From Cellulosimicrobium marinum (GTDB lineage Bacteria; Actinomycetota; Actinomycetes; Actinomycetales; Cellulomonadaceae), in assembly GCF_020551945.1 (NCBI RefSeq), contig NZ_JAJBZH010000001.1, positions 1 through 64,000 on the forward strand: a DNA stretch of 64,000 nt, written 5' to 3'. Position 1 is the stretch's first letter. Every line of letters begins with the position of its first letter. Shown here piece after piece: positions 44,865 to 54,337 of this stretch. The translations under genes were made by a program, and so were the position numbers. A model generated the notes under the pieces. It was not told where the DNA came from and did not search any database. It worked only from the letters and a program-made list of their open reading frames with translations.

Positions 44865-45364
44865 CACGTCCGCACCACCTCCCGGGCGCGCGCGATCGAG
44901 TCCTCGGCGTCCGTCGCGGCCGCGGTCCGGTCGGCCGCGTGGTCCGCGAACGACGGGCGGTAGTACCGCGCCACGAGGCGCGTGAGCCGGTCGGCGTGCG
45001 CGAGCTGCTGGATCTCCGACAGCGTCATCGTCGAGGCGTCCTGACCCGTCCGGCCCGTCGCGAACCCGCGCACCTCCGCCGACAGGGCGAGGTGGAGCGC
45101 GCGGTCGTCGAGCTCGCCCGCGCGGAACCGGGCCGCGACCGCGTCGAGCCGCTCCTCGTACTCGCGCCGCAGCGCGCCGTACGGGTCCAGCGGCCCGGCG
45201 GGCGAGGGCGGCGGGGGAGCGGAGGCCGCCTTCTCGGCCGCGCCGGCGCGCGTCAGCCACACGACGAGGAACACGACCGCGGCGGCGGCGAGCAGCAGCC
45301 CCACCCCGGCGGCCGTCCACCACCCCGAGTAGGCGGCCGGGTCCACGAGCTCATCGACGGGCAC
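44861..45364 (-). CDS. Membrane protein between DUF58 and VWA genes (DUF4381-like)
   Basis: 167 residues. I chose GTG 45364 because GGGAGG lies eight bases upstream; it overlaps the DUF58 gene by 14 bases. One membrane helix at about 14-36, then a helical cytoplasmic part (YEERLDAVAARFRAGELDDR, EVRGFATGRTG, EIQQLAHADRLTRLVARYY). The position and layout match the small DUF4381-like component of MoxR-VWA operons. Role unknown. Confidence 0.75.
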   Translation of the reverse strand: MPVDELVDPAAYSGWWTAAGVGLLLAAAAVVFLVVWLTRAGAAEKAASAPPPPSPAGPLDPYGALRREYEERLDAVAARFRAGELDDRALHLALSAEVRGFATGRTGQDASTMTLSEIQQLAHADRLTRLVARYYRPSFADHAADRTAAATDAEDSIARAREVVRTW

Positions 45365-46253
45365 GCTTCTGCCTCCCCAGGAGCTCGACGAAGCGCGGCA
45401 GGACGTCGGTCGTCCCCTCGACGAGGACCGACTCGACCGCCACGCGCCGCAACCGGTCCTCGACCTCCGCACGGCGGCGCGCCACGGCCCCCGCGGCTGC
45501 GTCCGCGAGCGCCGCCCGGCCGCGCAGGAACGGCGGCAGGCGCAGGCTGCCGTCGACGTCCCGCACGTCGCGGTGGGCGGCCGCGGGGCCCCGCACGGCG
45601 ACGGGCGAGGCGTCGGCGACGCGCACCGCCATGACCTCGTGGCGGGCGCGCAGGGACCGCAGGAGCGTCTCGTGCTCCGCGGCGGGGCGCGCCTCGTCGG
45701 TCACGACCACGACGAGGGAGCGGCGGCGGAACGCCGACCGCGCCCGGTCGAGGGGACGCGCGAGGTCGCTCGCCGGGGCGTCGGGGCGCCACCGGCCCTC
45801 GACCGTGCGGAGCAGCACCTCCAGGTCCTGGGTCGAGGCGCGCGGCGGGAGCTGCACGACGCCGCCCGCGTCCCCGGCGACGAGCGCGATCCGGTCCCCG
45901 CGGTCGCGGGCGAGGTGCGCGACGAGCGCGCAGCACAGGCTCGCGACCTCCGCCTTCGTCTCCCCGCTCGGGGCGGCCGCACCCATGGGGCGGCCCGTGT
46001 CGACGACGAGCACGAGGTTGAGGTTGGACTCGCGCACGAACCGGCGGACCACGGGGATGCCGGCGCGGGCCGACGACTTCCAGTCGATGTCGCCGACGTC
46101 CTCGCCGGGGGCGTACAGGTGGAGGTCGTCGAAGTCCTGCCCGTGGCCCTTGGAGATCGAGCGGTGACGCCCCTCGAGCAGGCCGGAGGCCCGGCGCGCG
46201 ACCGGGAGGTCGAGCCGGGCCCGGACCTGGGCGAGTCGGGAGACGTCGGGCAC
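45351..46253 (-). CDS. DUF58 protein of MoxR-VWA operon
   Basis: 300 residues from GTG 46253. The DUF58 core motif with GRHRSISKGHGQDFDDLHLY and APGEDVGDIDWKSSAR is present, followed by a VWA-like fold (NLVLVVDTGRPMG, DRARSAFRRRSLVVVVTDEA). Follows MoxR by 29 bases. DUF58 proteins act with MoxR ATPases and VWA partners in protein or metal-cofactor maturation at the membrane. Confidence 0.9.
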   Translation of the reverse strand: MPDVSRLAQVRARLDLPVARRASGLLEGRHRSISKGHGQDFDDLHLYAPGEDVGDIDWKSSARAGIPVVRRFVRESNLNLVLVVDTGRPMGAAAPSGETKAEVASLCCALVAHLARDRGDRIALVAGDAGGVVQLPPRASTQDLEVLLRTVEGRWRPDAPASDLARPLDRARSAFRRRSLVVVVTDEARPAAEHETLLRSLRARHEVMAVRVADASPVAVRGPAAAHRDVRDVDGSLRLPPFLRGRAALADAAAGAVARRRAEVEDRLRRVAVESVLVEGTTDVLPRFVELLGRQKRARR

Positions 46254-46282
46254 GGGGGCGTCCTCGGGGGTGCGGGGGCCGC

Positions 46283-47281
46283 TCAGGGCGTGGGGACGGC
46301 GTCGAACACGGCGTCGACGAGCTGCTCGGTGGGGACGTTGTCCGCGAGCGCGTCGAACGTGCGCACGATGCGGTGGCGCAGCACCGAGTACCGCACGGCC
46401 TTGATGTCGTCGGGGACGACGAACGCGCGGCCCGCGAGGACCGCGAGCGCCTGGCCGACGCGCATGAGGGCGATGCCGCCGCGCGGGGACGCGCCGACGC
46501 GCACGTGCCGGTCCAGCCCGGGGACGGGGCGCGGCCCGGACAGGCGGGTCGTGTTGACGACGTCGACGACGTACCGCTTGATCGAGTCGTCCACGTACAC
46601 GTCGTCGACGAGGCGGCGCAGGAACCGGACGTCGTCGAGCGTGACGGGCTGGGCGCTGATCGGCTCGCTCATCCGCCCGGTCGCGACGCGCTGCAGGATC
46701 TCGAGCTCTTGGTGCGGCGTCGGGTACGTGAGCACCTCCTTCATGAGGAAGCGGTCCATCTGGGCCTCGGGCAGCACGTACGTGCCCTCCTCCTCGATGG
46801 GGTTCTGCGTCGCCAGCACCATGAACGGGTCGGGCAGCGGGTAGTTCTCGCCGCCGATCGACGTCTGCTTCTCCTGCATCGCCTCGAGCATCGCGGACTG
46901 CGTCTTCGCGGAGGACCGGTTGATTTCGTCGAGCAGCACGACGTTCGCGTGCACCGGCCCGAGCTGGGTGGTGAACTTCCCGGTCGCGTAGTTGTAGATC
47001 TGCGTGCCGACGATGTCGTTCGGCATGAGGTCGGGCGTGCACTGGATGCGGTGGAACCGGCCGTCGATCGCTGCGGCGAGGGTCTGCGCGGCGGTGGTCT
47101 TCGCGAGGCCCGGCACGGACTCCAGGAGGACGTGGCCCCCGGCGAGCAGCGTCGAGACGAGGGCGGTGCGCAGCGCCTCCTGCCCGACGACGCGCTGGTC
47201 GAACACCTGCCCCACCCGCTTGAGGAGGTGCCCGGCGCGGTCGAGGTCCGCGGTCGAGATGCTGCCGTGCCCTGCGGCCAT
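46283..47281 (-). CDS. MoxR-family AAA+ ATPase
   Basis: 332 residues from ATG 47281 (GGAGGG upstream). Walker A in VLLESVPGLAKTT (about 51-63), Walker B VVLLDEINRSSAKTQ, sensor 1 ATQNPIEEEGTY, sensor 2 region VGASPRGGIALMRVGQAL. First gene of the minus-strand Bat-like operon; the 138-base gap to the divergent CopD-CtaG gene must hold its promoter. Confidence 0.95.
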   Translation of the reverse strand: MAAGHGSISTADLDRAGHLLKRVGQVFDQRVVGQEALRTALVSTLLAGGHVLLESVPGLAKTTAAQTLAAAIDGRFHRIQCTPDLMPNDIVGTQIYNYATGKFTTQLGPVHANVVLLDEINRSSAKTQSAMLEAMQEKQTSIGGENYPLPDPFMVLATQNPIEEEGTYVLPEAQMDRFLMKEVLTYPTPHQELEILQRVATGRMSEPISAQPVTLDDVRFLRRLVDDVYVDDSIKRYVVDVVNTTRLSGPRPVPGLDRHVRVGASPRGGIALMRVGQALAVLAGRAFVVPDDIKAVRYSVLRHRIVRTFDALADNVPTEQLVDAVFDAVPTP

Positions 47282-47407
47282 GGGGTCGCCCTCCGGGTCG
47301 TGTCGGTGCGGGTGCTCACGCACCGTGCGGACGGCCGGGGGCCTCGCGCCCCCCGGCGAACCCGGCCCAGTATGCCAGCGCGGGTCCGGGCGGCGTGCCC
47401 GTGCGCC

Positions 47408-47413
47408 TACCCT
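47408..47413 (+). promoter_or_regulatory. Putative -10 giving a leaderless CopD-CtaG transcript
   Basis: TACCCT (TANNNT) ends six bases before the GTG start at 47420, and no Shine-Dalgarno is present. This is the arrangement of leaderless mRNAs, which are common in actinobacteria. Confidence 0.4.
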
Positions 47414-47419
47414 GGTCGC

Positions 47420-49468
47420 GTGACCTCCACCGCCGTGCGCCGCGCTTCGTCCGCCGCACGCCCCGCCAACCCGTGGTGGCTCGTCCTCGCGGGCCCGTTC
47501 GCCGTCGTCGTCGCCGTGCTGGCGGTGGTCGGGGCGGGGTCGTTCTCGGGGGCCTTCTCGGCGATCGAGGGGTTCAGCGACCCGGGCGCGCTGGTGCGCT
47601 GGGGCACGCCGGTGGTCACGGTCCTCACGGAGCTGTCGGTCGCGCTCGCGCTGGGCTCCCTCGTCCTCGCGGCGTGCGTGCTGCCGCCGGGGGACGCGCT
47701 GCGCCGCGCGCTCGGCGTGGCGGGCGTGGCGTCGGCGTCGTGGGCGGTCCTCGCCGTCCTCCAGGTGGTGCTGCGGTACTCGTCGATCTCCGGCACCGCG
47801 ATCACGAACCCGACCTTCGGGGACCAGCTCGGCCTGTTCGTCTCCCAGGTGAGCCTGGGGCGCAGCTACCTCGCCGTCGTCGTGGTCGCGGCCGTGACGT
47901 CCGCGCTGGCGCTCGCCGTCCGCTCGGCCACGGGCGCGCTGTGGACGGCCGCCGTGGCCCTCGTCGCGCTGGGCCTGCAGGCCAACACCGGTCACGCGGC
48001 AGGCGCGGCCTCGCACGAGCTCGCGGTGTCGACGATGTTCCTCCACCTCGCGGGCGCCGCCCTGTGGGTCGGCGGGCTGGGGACGCTCGCCGTCGTGCGG
48101 GCGCGCGGCGGCCTCGTCCGCGACGGGTTCGCCGACGCCGTCTCGCGCTACTCCGCCATCGCGCTGTGGTGCTACGTCGCCGTCGCCGTCTCGGGCGTCG
48201 TCAACGCGAGCATCCGCATCGACACCCTCGCCGGCCTCGGCACCGACTACGGCATCCTCCTGCTCACCAAGGTCGCGCTCATCATGGTGCTCGGCGCCGT
48301 CGGCTTCGCGCACCGCGAGCTCGTCGTGCGCCGGCTGCGCGGACCGAGGGCCGGGACGACGAAGGACGGGGCGGGCGACGCGACGCGGTGGCTGTTCTGG
48401 CGCCTCGTCGCGGTCGAGCTCGCGATCATGGGCGCCGTGTCCGGCGTCGCGGTCGCCCTCGGGTCGACGGCACCGCCCGTCCCGCAGACGGAGATCAGCG
48501 ACCCCACGCCCGCGGAGATCGTCACGGGCCACCCGCTGCCCCCCGAGCCGACCCTCGCCCGCTGGTTCACCGAGTGGCGCTGGGACGTGCTGCCCGCGTT
48601 CGCGTGCGTCGCGGCGTTCGTCGTCTACCTGGCCTGGGTGCGGCGCCTCGCCCGCCGCGGCGACCGCTGGCCCGTGGGCCGCACCGTGTCGTGGTGCGCG
48701 GGCGTCGTCGTGCTGTTCTGGGTGACGTCGGGCGGTCCGGCGACGTACGGGCACGTGCTGTTCAGCGGGCACATGGTGCAGCACATGGTCCTCGCGATGG
48801 TCGTGCCGATCCTGCTCGTGCTCGGCGCGCCCGTCACCCTGCTGCTGCGGGCCGTCCCGCCGCGCAAGGACGGGTCGCGGGGACCGCGCGAGTGGGTGCT
48901 CGCGCTCGTCACGTCCCGCGTGGGGCAGTTCTTCGCCCACCCGGTCGTCGCGGCCGTGAACTTCGCCGGCTCGATGATCGTCTTCTACTACACGCCGGCC
49001 TTCGAGCTCGCCCTGACGACGTATGCCGGGCACCTGCTCATGCTCCTGCACTTCACGCTCGCGGGGTACCTGTTCGCGAACGCGCTCGTCGGGATCGACC
49101 CCGGCCCGCACCGCCCGCCCTACCCGCAGCGCCTCCTGCTGCTGTTCGCCACGATGGCCTTCCACGCGTTCTTCGGCGTCGCGCTGACGTCGGGCGAGGT
49201 GCTGCTCGTCCCCGAGTGGTTCGGGCTGCTCGGCCGCGAGTGGGGCCCGAGCGCCATCGAGGACCAGCAGCGCGGCGGCGGTGTCGCGTGGGGCATCGGC
49301 GAGCTGCCGACCCTCGCCCTCGCGATCGTCGTCGCCGTCATGTGGACACGCTCGGACGAGCGCGAGGCCCGGCGTCACGACCGTCAGGCGGACCGCGACG
49401 GCGACGCCGAGCTCGGCGAGTACAACGCGATGCTCGCGAAGATGGCGGAGCGCGACGACCGCCCCTGA
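47420..49468 (+). CDS. CopD - CtaG-like fusion membrane protein
   Basis: 682 residues from GTG 47420. The first half has CopD-type copper-resistance features (NTGHAAGAASHELAVSTMFL, HLAGAALWVGGLGTL); the second half is the CtaG-like cytochrome oxidase assembly domain (FSGHMVQHMVLAMVVPIL, YAGHLLMLLHFTLAGYLF, PEWFGLLGREWG). About 15 membrane helices. His and Met residues in these motifs probably bind copper. The fusion is common in actinobacteria; it supplies copper to respiratory oxidase or handles copper stress. Confidence 0.92.
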   Translation: MTSTAVRRASSAARPANPWWLVLAGPFAVVVAVLAVVGAGSFSGAFSAIEGFSDPGALVRWGTPVVTVLTELSVALALGSLVLAACVLPPGDALRRALGVAGVASASWAVLAVLQVVLRYSSISGTAITNPTFGDQLGLFVSQVSLGRSYLAVVVVAAVTSALALAVRSATGALWTAAVALVALGLQANTGHAAGAASHELAVSTMFLHLAGAALWVGGLGTLAVVRARGGLVRDGFADAVSRYSAIALWCYVAVAVSGVVNASIRIDTLAGLGTDYGILLLTKVALIMVLGAVGFAHRELVVRRLRGPRAGTTKDGAGDATRWLFWRLVAVELAIMGAVSGVAVALGSTAPPVPQTEISDPTPAEIVTGHPLPPEPTLARWFTEWRWDVLPAFACVAAFVVYLAWVRRLARRGDRWPVGRTVSWCAGVVVLFWVTSGGPATYGHVLFSGHMVQHMVLAMVVPILLVLGAPVTLLLRAVPPRKDGSRGPREWVLALVTSRVGQFFAHPVVAAVNFAGSMIVFYYTPAFELALTTYAGHLLMLLHFTLAGYLFANALVGIDPGPHRPPYPQRLLLLFATMAFHAFFGVALTSGEVLLVPEWFGLLGREWGPSAIEDQQRGGGVAWGIGELPTLALAIVVAVMWTRSDEREARRHDRQADRDGDAELGEYNAMLAKMAERDDRP

Positions 49469-49470
49469 CG

Positions 49471-49545
49471 CCGACCACGAGGTTGGTGTCGTTCTCGCGC
49501 CCATCACGGCACCGACGTCGTTCTCGACGGCGAGGAACCTCGTGC
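49471..49545. repeat. Dispersed GAGCACGAGGT-family repeat, copy 1
   Basis: Contains CGACCACGAGGTTGGTGTCG, TCGTTCTCGACGGCGAGGA and ACCTCGTGCTCGCG. Related copies lie at 50658 and 53096. The stop codon of the minus-strand AbiEi-like gene (49504) falls inside it, so the last residues of that protein are repeat-derived. Confidence 0.6.
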
Positions 49546-50508
49546 TCGCGAGAGGTGACGGCGGACGACGGCGACCATCCGGCCCGGAGACGACGCGCCC
49601 GGAGCGGTGAGGTCGCGGCCGGTGAACCGCAGCAGGTCGACGCCGCCGTGCCCCACGAGGTCGTTCTGCCTGCTGCGGTCGCGCAGCAGCGCCTCCGGGA
49701 CGCTGTGCACGTCGACGCCGTCGAGCTCCGCGAGCAGCCACCGCCCACCGGGCAGACGCCAGCCGAGGTCCCCGCGCCCGAGGAGGCGCCCGTCGTCGCG
49801 CACCTCCACCTGCAGCGCGTCGGGAGCCAGCCGCGCGTCGGAGCAGTCGAGCCGGGCGAAGGTCTCCAGCGGGGACTCCGACCGCGCGTCGGCCTCGTCC
49901 CACCAGGCGTGGGTGCGCGCGACGCCGCGGCGCCCCCGGGCGAGGTCGTGCGCGCGCGACAGGCCGTCCGCGTCCAGCAGGCGGCGGTGCAGGGCGCTGT
50001 CCATCGCGGCCACCGCCCGCCGGCGGCCCATCTCCGGGACGGACTGCGCCAGGGCCCAGTCCGGCGTCGCGACGAGGTGCCCGTCGACGCGCGTGACCGT
50101 CATGCCGTCGTCGAACTGGCGCAGCGCGACGCCGTCCCGGGAGAGAGCGGCGCGGCCTCCAGGGAGCGCGACCTGCGGGCGCACGTCCGCCGCGACCCCC
50201 TCCACCCCGTGCAGCACGAGCGCGCAGGGCCCGACGGCGATCGCGTCCTCCCCGAACGCGAGCAGCCCGAGCAGGGCGGACCGTCGCCGCACGTGGTCGT
50301 GCACGCCGGGACCCGTCCGGCGCCGGACGGGGGTCGTCCGCGTGTCGTAGACGCCGCGTGTCGGGCGGGTCCACCGGCCCTGGGCGACGAGCCGTCCGCG
50401 CCGGTGGGCACCGACGCCGTGCTCGTCGCACTGGGCCGCCGAGAGCAGCCCCTCCTGCGCGGACGCGACGGCGAGCAGCTCGGCGGGGACGGCGGTGAGG
50501 GTGCGCAC
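49504..50508 (-). CDS. AbiEi-like protein with DUF559-type C-terminal domain
   Basis: 334 residues from GTG 50508. Residues 1-60 hold the AbiEi-type winged helix (VASAQEGLLSAAQCDEHGV, RWTRPTRGVYDTR). The middle has VALPGGRAALSRDGVALR and LVATPDWALAQSVPEMGR. The C-terminal third looks like the Vsr/DUF559 nuclease fold (ESPLETFARL, GDLGWRLPGGRWLLAELDG). Actinobacteria carry many such stand-alone genes; no AbiEii toxin is adjacent, so a toxin-antitoxin role is doubtful. Confidence 0.8.
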   Translation of the reverse strand: MRTLTAVPAELLAVASAQEGLLSAAQCDEHGVGAHRRGRLVAQGRWTRPTRGVYDTRTTPVRRRTGPGVHDHVRRRSALLGLLAFGEDAIAVGPCALVLHGVEGVAADVRPQVALPGGRAALSRDGVALRQFDDGMTVTRVDGHLVATPDWALAQSVPEMGRRRAVAAMDSALHRRLLDADGLSRAHDLARGRRGVARTHAWWDEADARSESPLETFARLDCSDARLAPDALQVEVRDDGRLLGRGDLGWRLPGGRWLLAELDGVDVHSVPEALLRDRSRQNDLVGHGGVDLLRFTGRDLTAPGASSPGRMVAVVRRHLSRARGSSPSRTTSVP

Positions 50509-50657
50509 GTCCCGATGCCAGCACGTCCTGCGCGCACCGCTTCGTGCGGCGCGGGCGTCCTGTGGACGACGGTCGCGGAACCGGGCCTGTGGACGGCGAG
50601 CGGCGGGGCTGCGCAAGGGCGGGGCTGCGGGTGGCGCGTGCCCGCGAGAACGGGACT

Positions 50658-50725
50658 GCTCGCCGTCGAGCACGGGCTTGCTGCCGCCAAGTGCCTCAGA
50701 ACGACGGCAACCTCGTGTTCGGCGG
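50658..50725. repeat. Dispersed GAGCACGAGGT-family repeat, copy 2 (inverted pair)
   Basis: GCCGTCGAGCACGGGC on the left and AACCTCGTGTTCGGCGGC on the right form an imperfect palindrome in the 247-base gap between the AbiEi-like gene and the S9 peptidase gene. It ends about 30 bases before the peptidase GTG, so it may lie in the peptidase promoter or leader. Confidence 0.55.
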
Positions 50726-50755
50726 CGTCCGGGGTGGCCGTGATAGGACGTACCC

Positions 50756-53077
50756 GTGAGTAACGACGCCGCGAGCACGCCCTCTCCCGACCGTGGCACG
50801 ACGCCACCGACACCGTTCCACGACCTCGACCACTACCTCGCGGTCCCGCGCGTGGCGGGCCTGGCGCTCTCGCCGGACGGCTCTCGCCTCGTCACCACCG
50901 TGCAGACGCTCGACGAGAAGCGCACCGGCTACCGCACCGCGCTGTGGGAGGTCGACCCGTCGGGTGCCGCCCCGGCGGGTCGCCTGACGCGCAGCCGCAA
51001 GGGCGAGGCCGGCGCGACGTTCACCGCGCAGGGCGACGTGCTGTTCACCTCCGCGCGGCCGGACCCGGACGCCTCCGCCGACGACGACCCGAAGGCCGCG
51101 CTGTGGCTCCTGCCCGCGCGGGGCGGCGAGGCCCGCGTGGTCGCGACGGCGCCCGCGGGCGTGGGCTCCCCGCTCGCCGCCACGGACGCGCCCGTCGTCT
51201 CCGTCGCCGCCGACGTGCTGCCCGGCGCGACCAACCTCGCGCACGACGCGACGCTGCGCACCGCCCGCAAGGACGCGAAGGTCGCGGCGATCCTGCACGA
51301 CGCCTACCCGGTCCGGCACTGGGACCACGACCTCGGGCCCGGCCGACCGCACCGCTTCGTCGCCGACCTCACGGCGCTCGCCGACGAGCCGGCGCGTCCG
51401 CTCCCGACCGAGACGGCCCCGGACGCCGCCCCCGAGACCGGTGCCGCCGCCCCGGACGCGACGCACGACGCCCACGACCCCCGGCTCCTCGACCTGCGGG
51501 ACGTGAGCCGCGGCGTCGGGCAGGACGGCCCGGGCCGGGCGCTGTGGGAGCACTCGGCGGACCTGTCCGCGGACGGCACGACGCTCGTCACGACGTGGCA
51601 GGTGCCGGGTCCGGGGGCCTCGACGCGCAGCACGCTCGTCGCGGTCGACACGGCGACGGGCGCGCGTCGCACGCTCGTCGACGAGCCGGGCGCGCAGGTG
51701 CACGGTCCCCGCATCTCGCCCGACGGCGCGTTCGTCGCGTTCGTCCGCGAGACGCTGACGACGCCGCAGCAGGCGCCGGAGGAGACGCTCGCCGTCGTGC
51801 CGCTGCACGCGCCCGACGGCCGCGCCGGCCACGACGGCGGGCACGACGACGCCCCCACGACGCGTGCGGAGAACCACGCGACCCCGCGGACCCTCGTGCC
51901 GCACTGGGACCGCTGGCCGACGTCGGTCCGCTGGCTCCCGGACGGCTCGGGCCTGCTCGTCACGGCCGACGACGACGGCCGCGGCCCGGTCTTCCTCGTC
52001 GCGTTCTCCCCGGACGCGCGGGGCGAGCAGCCCACCGCGGAGCGCGTCACCGCCGACGACGCCGTGTTCACGGACGTCCAGGTCGCCCCCGACGGGCGCA
52101 CGTTCTACGCCCTGCGGTCGAGCTACCGCGAGCCCGCGCACCCCGTCCGCGTCGACCTCGGCGCGTTCCTCGACGCGGGCGCGCCGGGCGAGCGTGCACC
52201 GGTGCCCGCCACGGCGCTGCGCGGCCCGGTGGCGACCCCGGACCTGCCGGGCACGCTCGTCGAGGTGGAGACCGCGGCGTCGGACGACGTGCGCGTGCGC
52301 GCCTGGCTCGCGCTGCCCCACGGGGCGTCCGCGGAGAACCCCGCGCCGCTCCTGCTGTGGATCCACGGCGGCCCCCTCGGGTCCTGGAACACGTGGAGCT
52401 GGCGCTGGAACCCGTGGCTCATGGTCGCGAAGGGCTACGCGGTGCTGCTCCCGGACCCGGCGCTGTCCACCGGGTACGGGCAGGACTTCGTGCAGCGCGG
52501 CTGGGGGCGCTGGGGGCAGGAGCCGTACACCGACCTGATGGCCGTCACCGACCACGTCGAGACGTTGCCCGAGGTCGACGCGACGCGGACCGCCGCGATG
52601 GGCGGGTCGTTCGGCGGGTACATGGCGAACTGGGTCGCCGGGCACACCGACCGCTTCCGGGCCGTCGTCACGCACGCGAGCCTGTGGGCGCTCGACCAGT
52701 TCGGCCCCACCACCGACCACGCGTACTACTGGCAGCGCGAGATGACGTCCGAGATGGCGCTGGAGAACAGCCCGCACCGGTTCGTCGGCGACATCGTCAC
52801 CCCGATGCTCGTCATCCACGGCGACAAGGACTACCGCGTGCCGATCGGCGAGGGGCTGCGCCTCTGGTACGAGCTGCTCGCGGACTCCGGCCTGCCCGCC
52901 GCGCCCGACGGGTCGACCGTGCACCGGTTCCTCTACTTCCCCGACGAGAACCACTGGGTGCTCAGCCCTCAGCACGCCAAGGTCTGGTACCAGGTGGTGC
53001 TCGCGTTCCTCGCGGAGCACGTGCTCGGTACCGCGCCGGGCGACGGCGACGCCGTCCTGCCGACGACGCTCGGCTGA
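50756..53077 (+). CDS. S9-family prolyl oligopeptidase / acylaminoacyl peptidase
   Basis: 773 residues from GTG 50756. N-terminal beta-propeller (about 20-480), then an alpha/beta hydrolase domain with S618 in GGSFGGYMANW, D692 in IHGDKDYRVPI and H733 in ENHWVL. The acidic loop at about 225-245 is unusual in length. No signal peptide, so cytoplasmic. It cleaves short peptides. Confidence 0.93.
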   Translation: MSNDAASTPSPDRGTTPPTPFHDLDHYLAVPRVAGLALSPDGSRLVTTVQTLDEKRTGYRTALWEVDPSGAAPAGRLTRSRKGEAGATFTAQGDVLFTSARPDPDASADDDPKAALWLLPARGGEARVVATAPAGVGSPLAATDAPVVSVAADVLPGATNLAHDATLRTARKDAKVAAILHDAYPVRHWDHDLGPGRPHRFVADLTALADEPARPLPTETAPDAAPETGAAAPDATHDAHDPRLLDLRDVSRGVGQDGPGRALWEHSADLSADGTTLVTTWQVPGPGASTRSTLVAVDTATGARRTLVDEPGAQVHGPRISPDGAFVAFVRETLTTPQQAPEETLAVVPLHAPDGRAGHDGGHDDAPTTRAENHATPRTLVPHWDRWPTSVRWLPDGSGLLVTADDDGRGPVFLVAFSPDARGEQPTAERVTADDAVFTDVQVAPDGRTFYALRSSYREPAHPVRVDLGAFLDAGAPGERAPVPATALRGPVATPDLPGTLVEVETAASDDVRVRAWLALPHGASAENPAPLLLWIHGGPLGSWNTWSWRWNPWLMVAKGYAVLLPDPALSTGYGQDFVQRGWGRWGQEPYTDLMAVTDHVETLPEVDATRTAAMGGSFGGYMANWVAGHTDRFRAVVTHASLWALDQFGPTTDHAYYWQREMTSEMALENSPHRFVGDIVTPMLVIHGDKDYRVPIGEGLRLWYELLADSGLPAAPDGSTVHRFLYFPDENHWVLSPQHAKVWYQVVLAFLAEHVLGTAPGDGDAVLPTTLG

Positions 53078-53095
53078 GCCGCACTGAATCCTGCT

Positions 53096-53176
53096 GCCGA
53101 GCACGAGGTTCCTCGCCGCCGAGCACGAGGTCGATGTCGTTGTCGACGCGTTGACGACATCAACCTCGTGCTCGGC
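53096..53176. repeat. Dispersed GAGCACGAGGT-family repeat, copy 3: 23-bp inverted repeat
   Basis: A direct copy GCCGAGCACGAGGT (53096-53109) is followed by two 23-base arms (53118-53140 and 53154-53176) that are inverse complements with one mismatch, around a 13-base loop centred on GTCGAC. The convergent genes on both sides (stops 53077 and 53208) make it a likely shared transcription stop, although it has no T-run. Confidence 0.85.
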
Positions 53177-53207
53177 GACCGGCGGGAGGACGCGTCCGCC
53201 GCGACCG

Positions 53208-53420
53208 TCAGGCGACGGGGACCGGTTGGAGCGTCGGTGTCGTCGCGACCCGCCAGCGCCGCACGAGACGGCGGTCGGCCGCGCCGCGCGCCGCGTCCCG
53301 CAGGCACCGCTGCGTGGACTCGCGGTGCTCGAGGAGCGCGGTGCGGTCGTGCTCCAGCGCCCACAGCAGGGCGGCGCGGACGTCGGTACGGGCGGGCGAG
53401 GCAGGCAGGGTGTCGGACAT
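53208..53420 (-). CDS. Small hypothetical protein
   Basis: 70 residues from ATG 53420 with GAGAAGGA upstream. Mostly helical and charged (RAALLWALEHDRTALLEHRE, RCLRDAARGAADRRLVRRW). No family recognised. Stands alone between the S9 peptidase and the hydrolase gene. Confidence 0.55.
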   Translation of the reverse strand: MSDTLPASPARTDVRAALLWALEHDRTALLEHRESTQRCLRDAARGAADRRLVRRWRVATTPTLQPVPVA

Positions 53421-53542
53421 GGTCCTTCTCGTCATCGATGGTCGCTCGTGCGGCCGGAGGCCGCTTCCACCCGACAAGACGGAGAAAGCTGCCGTCCGTG
53501 ACGTGACTTCCGTGACTTTTCTGCACGAGGTGCCCGGCCGTG

Positions 53543-54316
53543 TCACCGCCCGGCGCGGCCCGACCGCGCGGTCACCGCGGCGACGAGCACGGCGGCGAGG
53601 TCCGCGGGGCGCGAGAGCATCGGCCAGTGGCCCGTCGGGAGGTCGACGTACGTGAGGTCCGTGAGCTCGCCGAGCTCGGTGTGCAGCGGCGGGCCGGGGT
53701 TCGCGAGCTCGGCGAGCACCGCGGACGGGATGGACGAGCAGACGGCGGTCGTCGGCACGTCGAGGCGTGCCGGGTCGGACACGCGCACCGGCCCGCGGGC
53801 GACGGGACCCGGCTGCGGGACCGCGCACTCGCGGAAGCGGGCCAGCGCGTCGTCGTCGAGGCCGTCGGTGCTCGATCCCTGCTCCGCGAGCTCGTCCCAC
53901 GACGGCAGCGGGACCTCCGCGGCGTCGGCGGGCAGCGTGGGGTTCAGGGCGGCGCCGTCCACGAGGGGACCGGTGTCGACGTAGACGACGCGCGCGATGC
54001 GCCGCGGGTCGCGGTCGGCGACCTGCTGCACGACCGGGCCTCCGCCGCTGTGACCGACGAGCACGACATCGCCCTCCAGCCCGTCGACGAGCCGCGCCAC
54101 CGCGTCCACGTGGTCGTCGCGCGTGACGCGGGCCCGGTCGGCCGCGGTGTCCTGGGGCCGCAGGCCGGGGAGCGTGACGGCGTGCGGGACGAGCCCGGCG
54201 GCCCGGAGGTGGGGGACGACGTCGTCCCACGCCCAGGCGCCCAGCCAGAACCCCGGGACGAGGACGACGTGGACGGCGCCCTCCGGTGCGATCTCGTGCG
54301 TGCTGTTCTCGGTCAT
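53543..54316 (-). CDS. Alpha/beta hydrolase
   Basis: 257 residues. HVVLVPGFWLGAWAWDDV is the oxyanion strand region, S90 in LVGHSGGGPVV the nucleophile and H230 in LPTGHWPMLS the catalytic histidine. Similar to actinobacterial salicylate-esterase-like or alpha/beta fold hydrolases. Divergent from the WYL regulator at 54388 with an inverted repeat between them, so probably its target. Confidence 0.9.
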   Translation of the reverse strand: MTENSTHEIAPEGAVHVVLVPGFWLGAWAWDDVVPHLRAAGLVPHAVTLPGLRPQDTAADRARVTRDDHVDAVARLVDGLEGDVVLVGHSGGGPVVQQVADRDPRRIARVVYVDTGPLVDGAALNPTLPADAAEVPLPSWDELAEQGSSTDGLDDDALARFRECAVPQPGPVARGPVRVSDPARLDVPTTAVCSSIPSAVLAELANPGPPLHTELGELTDLTYVDLPTGHWPMLSRPADLAAVLVAAVTARSGRAGR

Positions 54317-54337
54317 GGCTCCACCCTCGCACCGCCC

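Noticed and set aside
49504-50508. Type IV toxin-antitoxin system
   Set aside because: Only the AbiEi-like half is present; no AbiEii nucleotidyltransferase toxin gene lies next to it.
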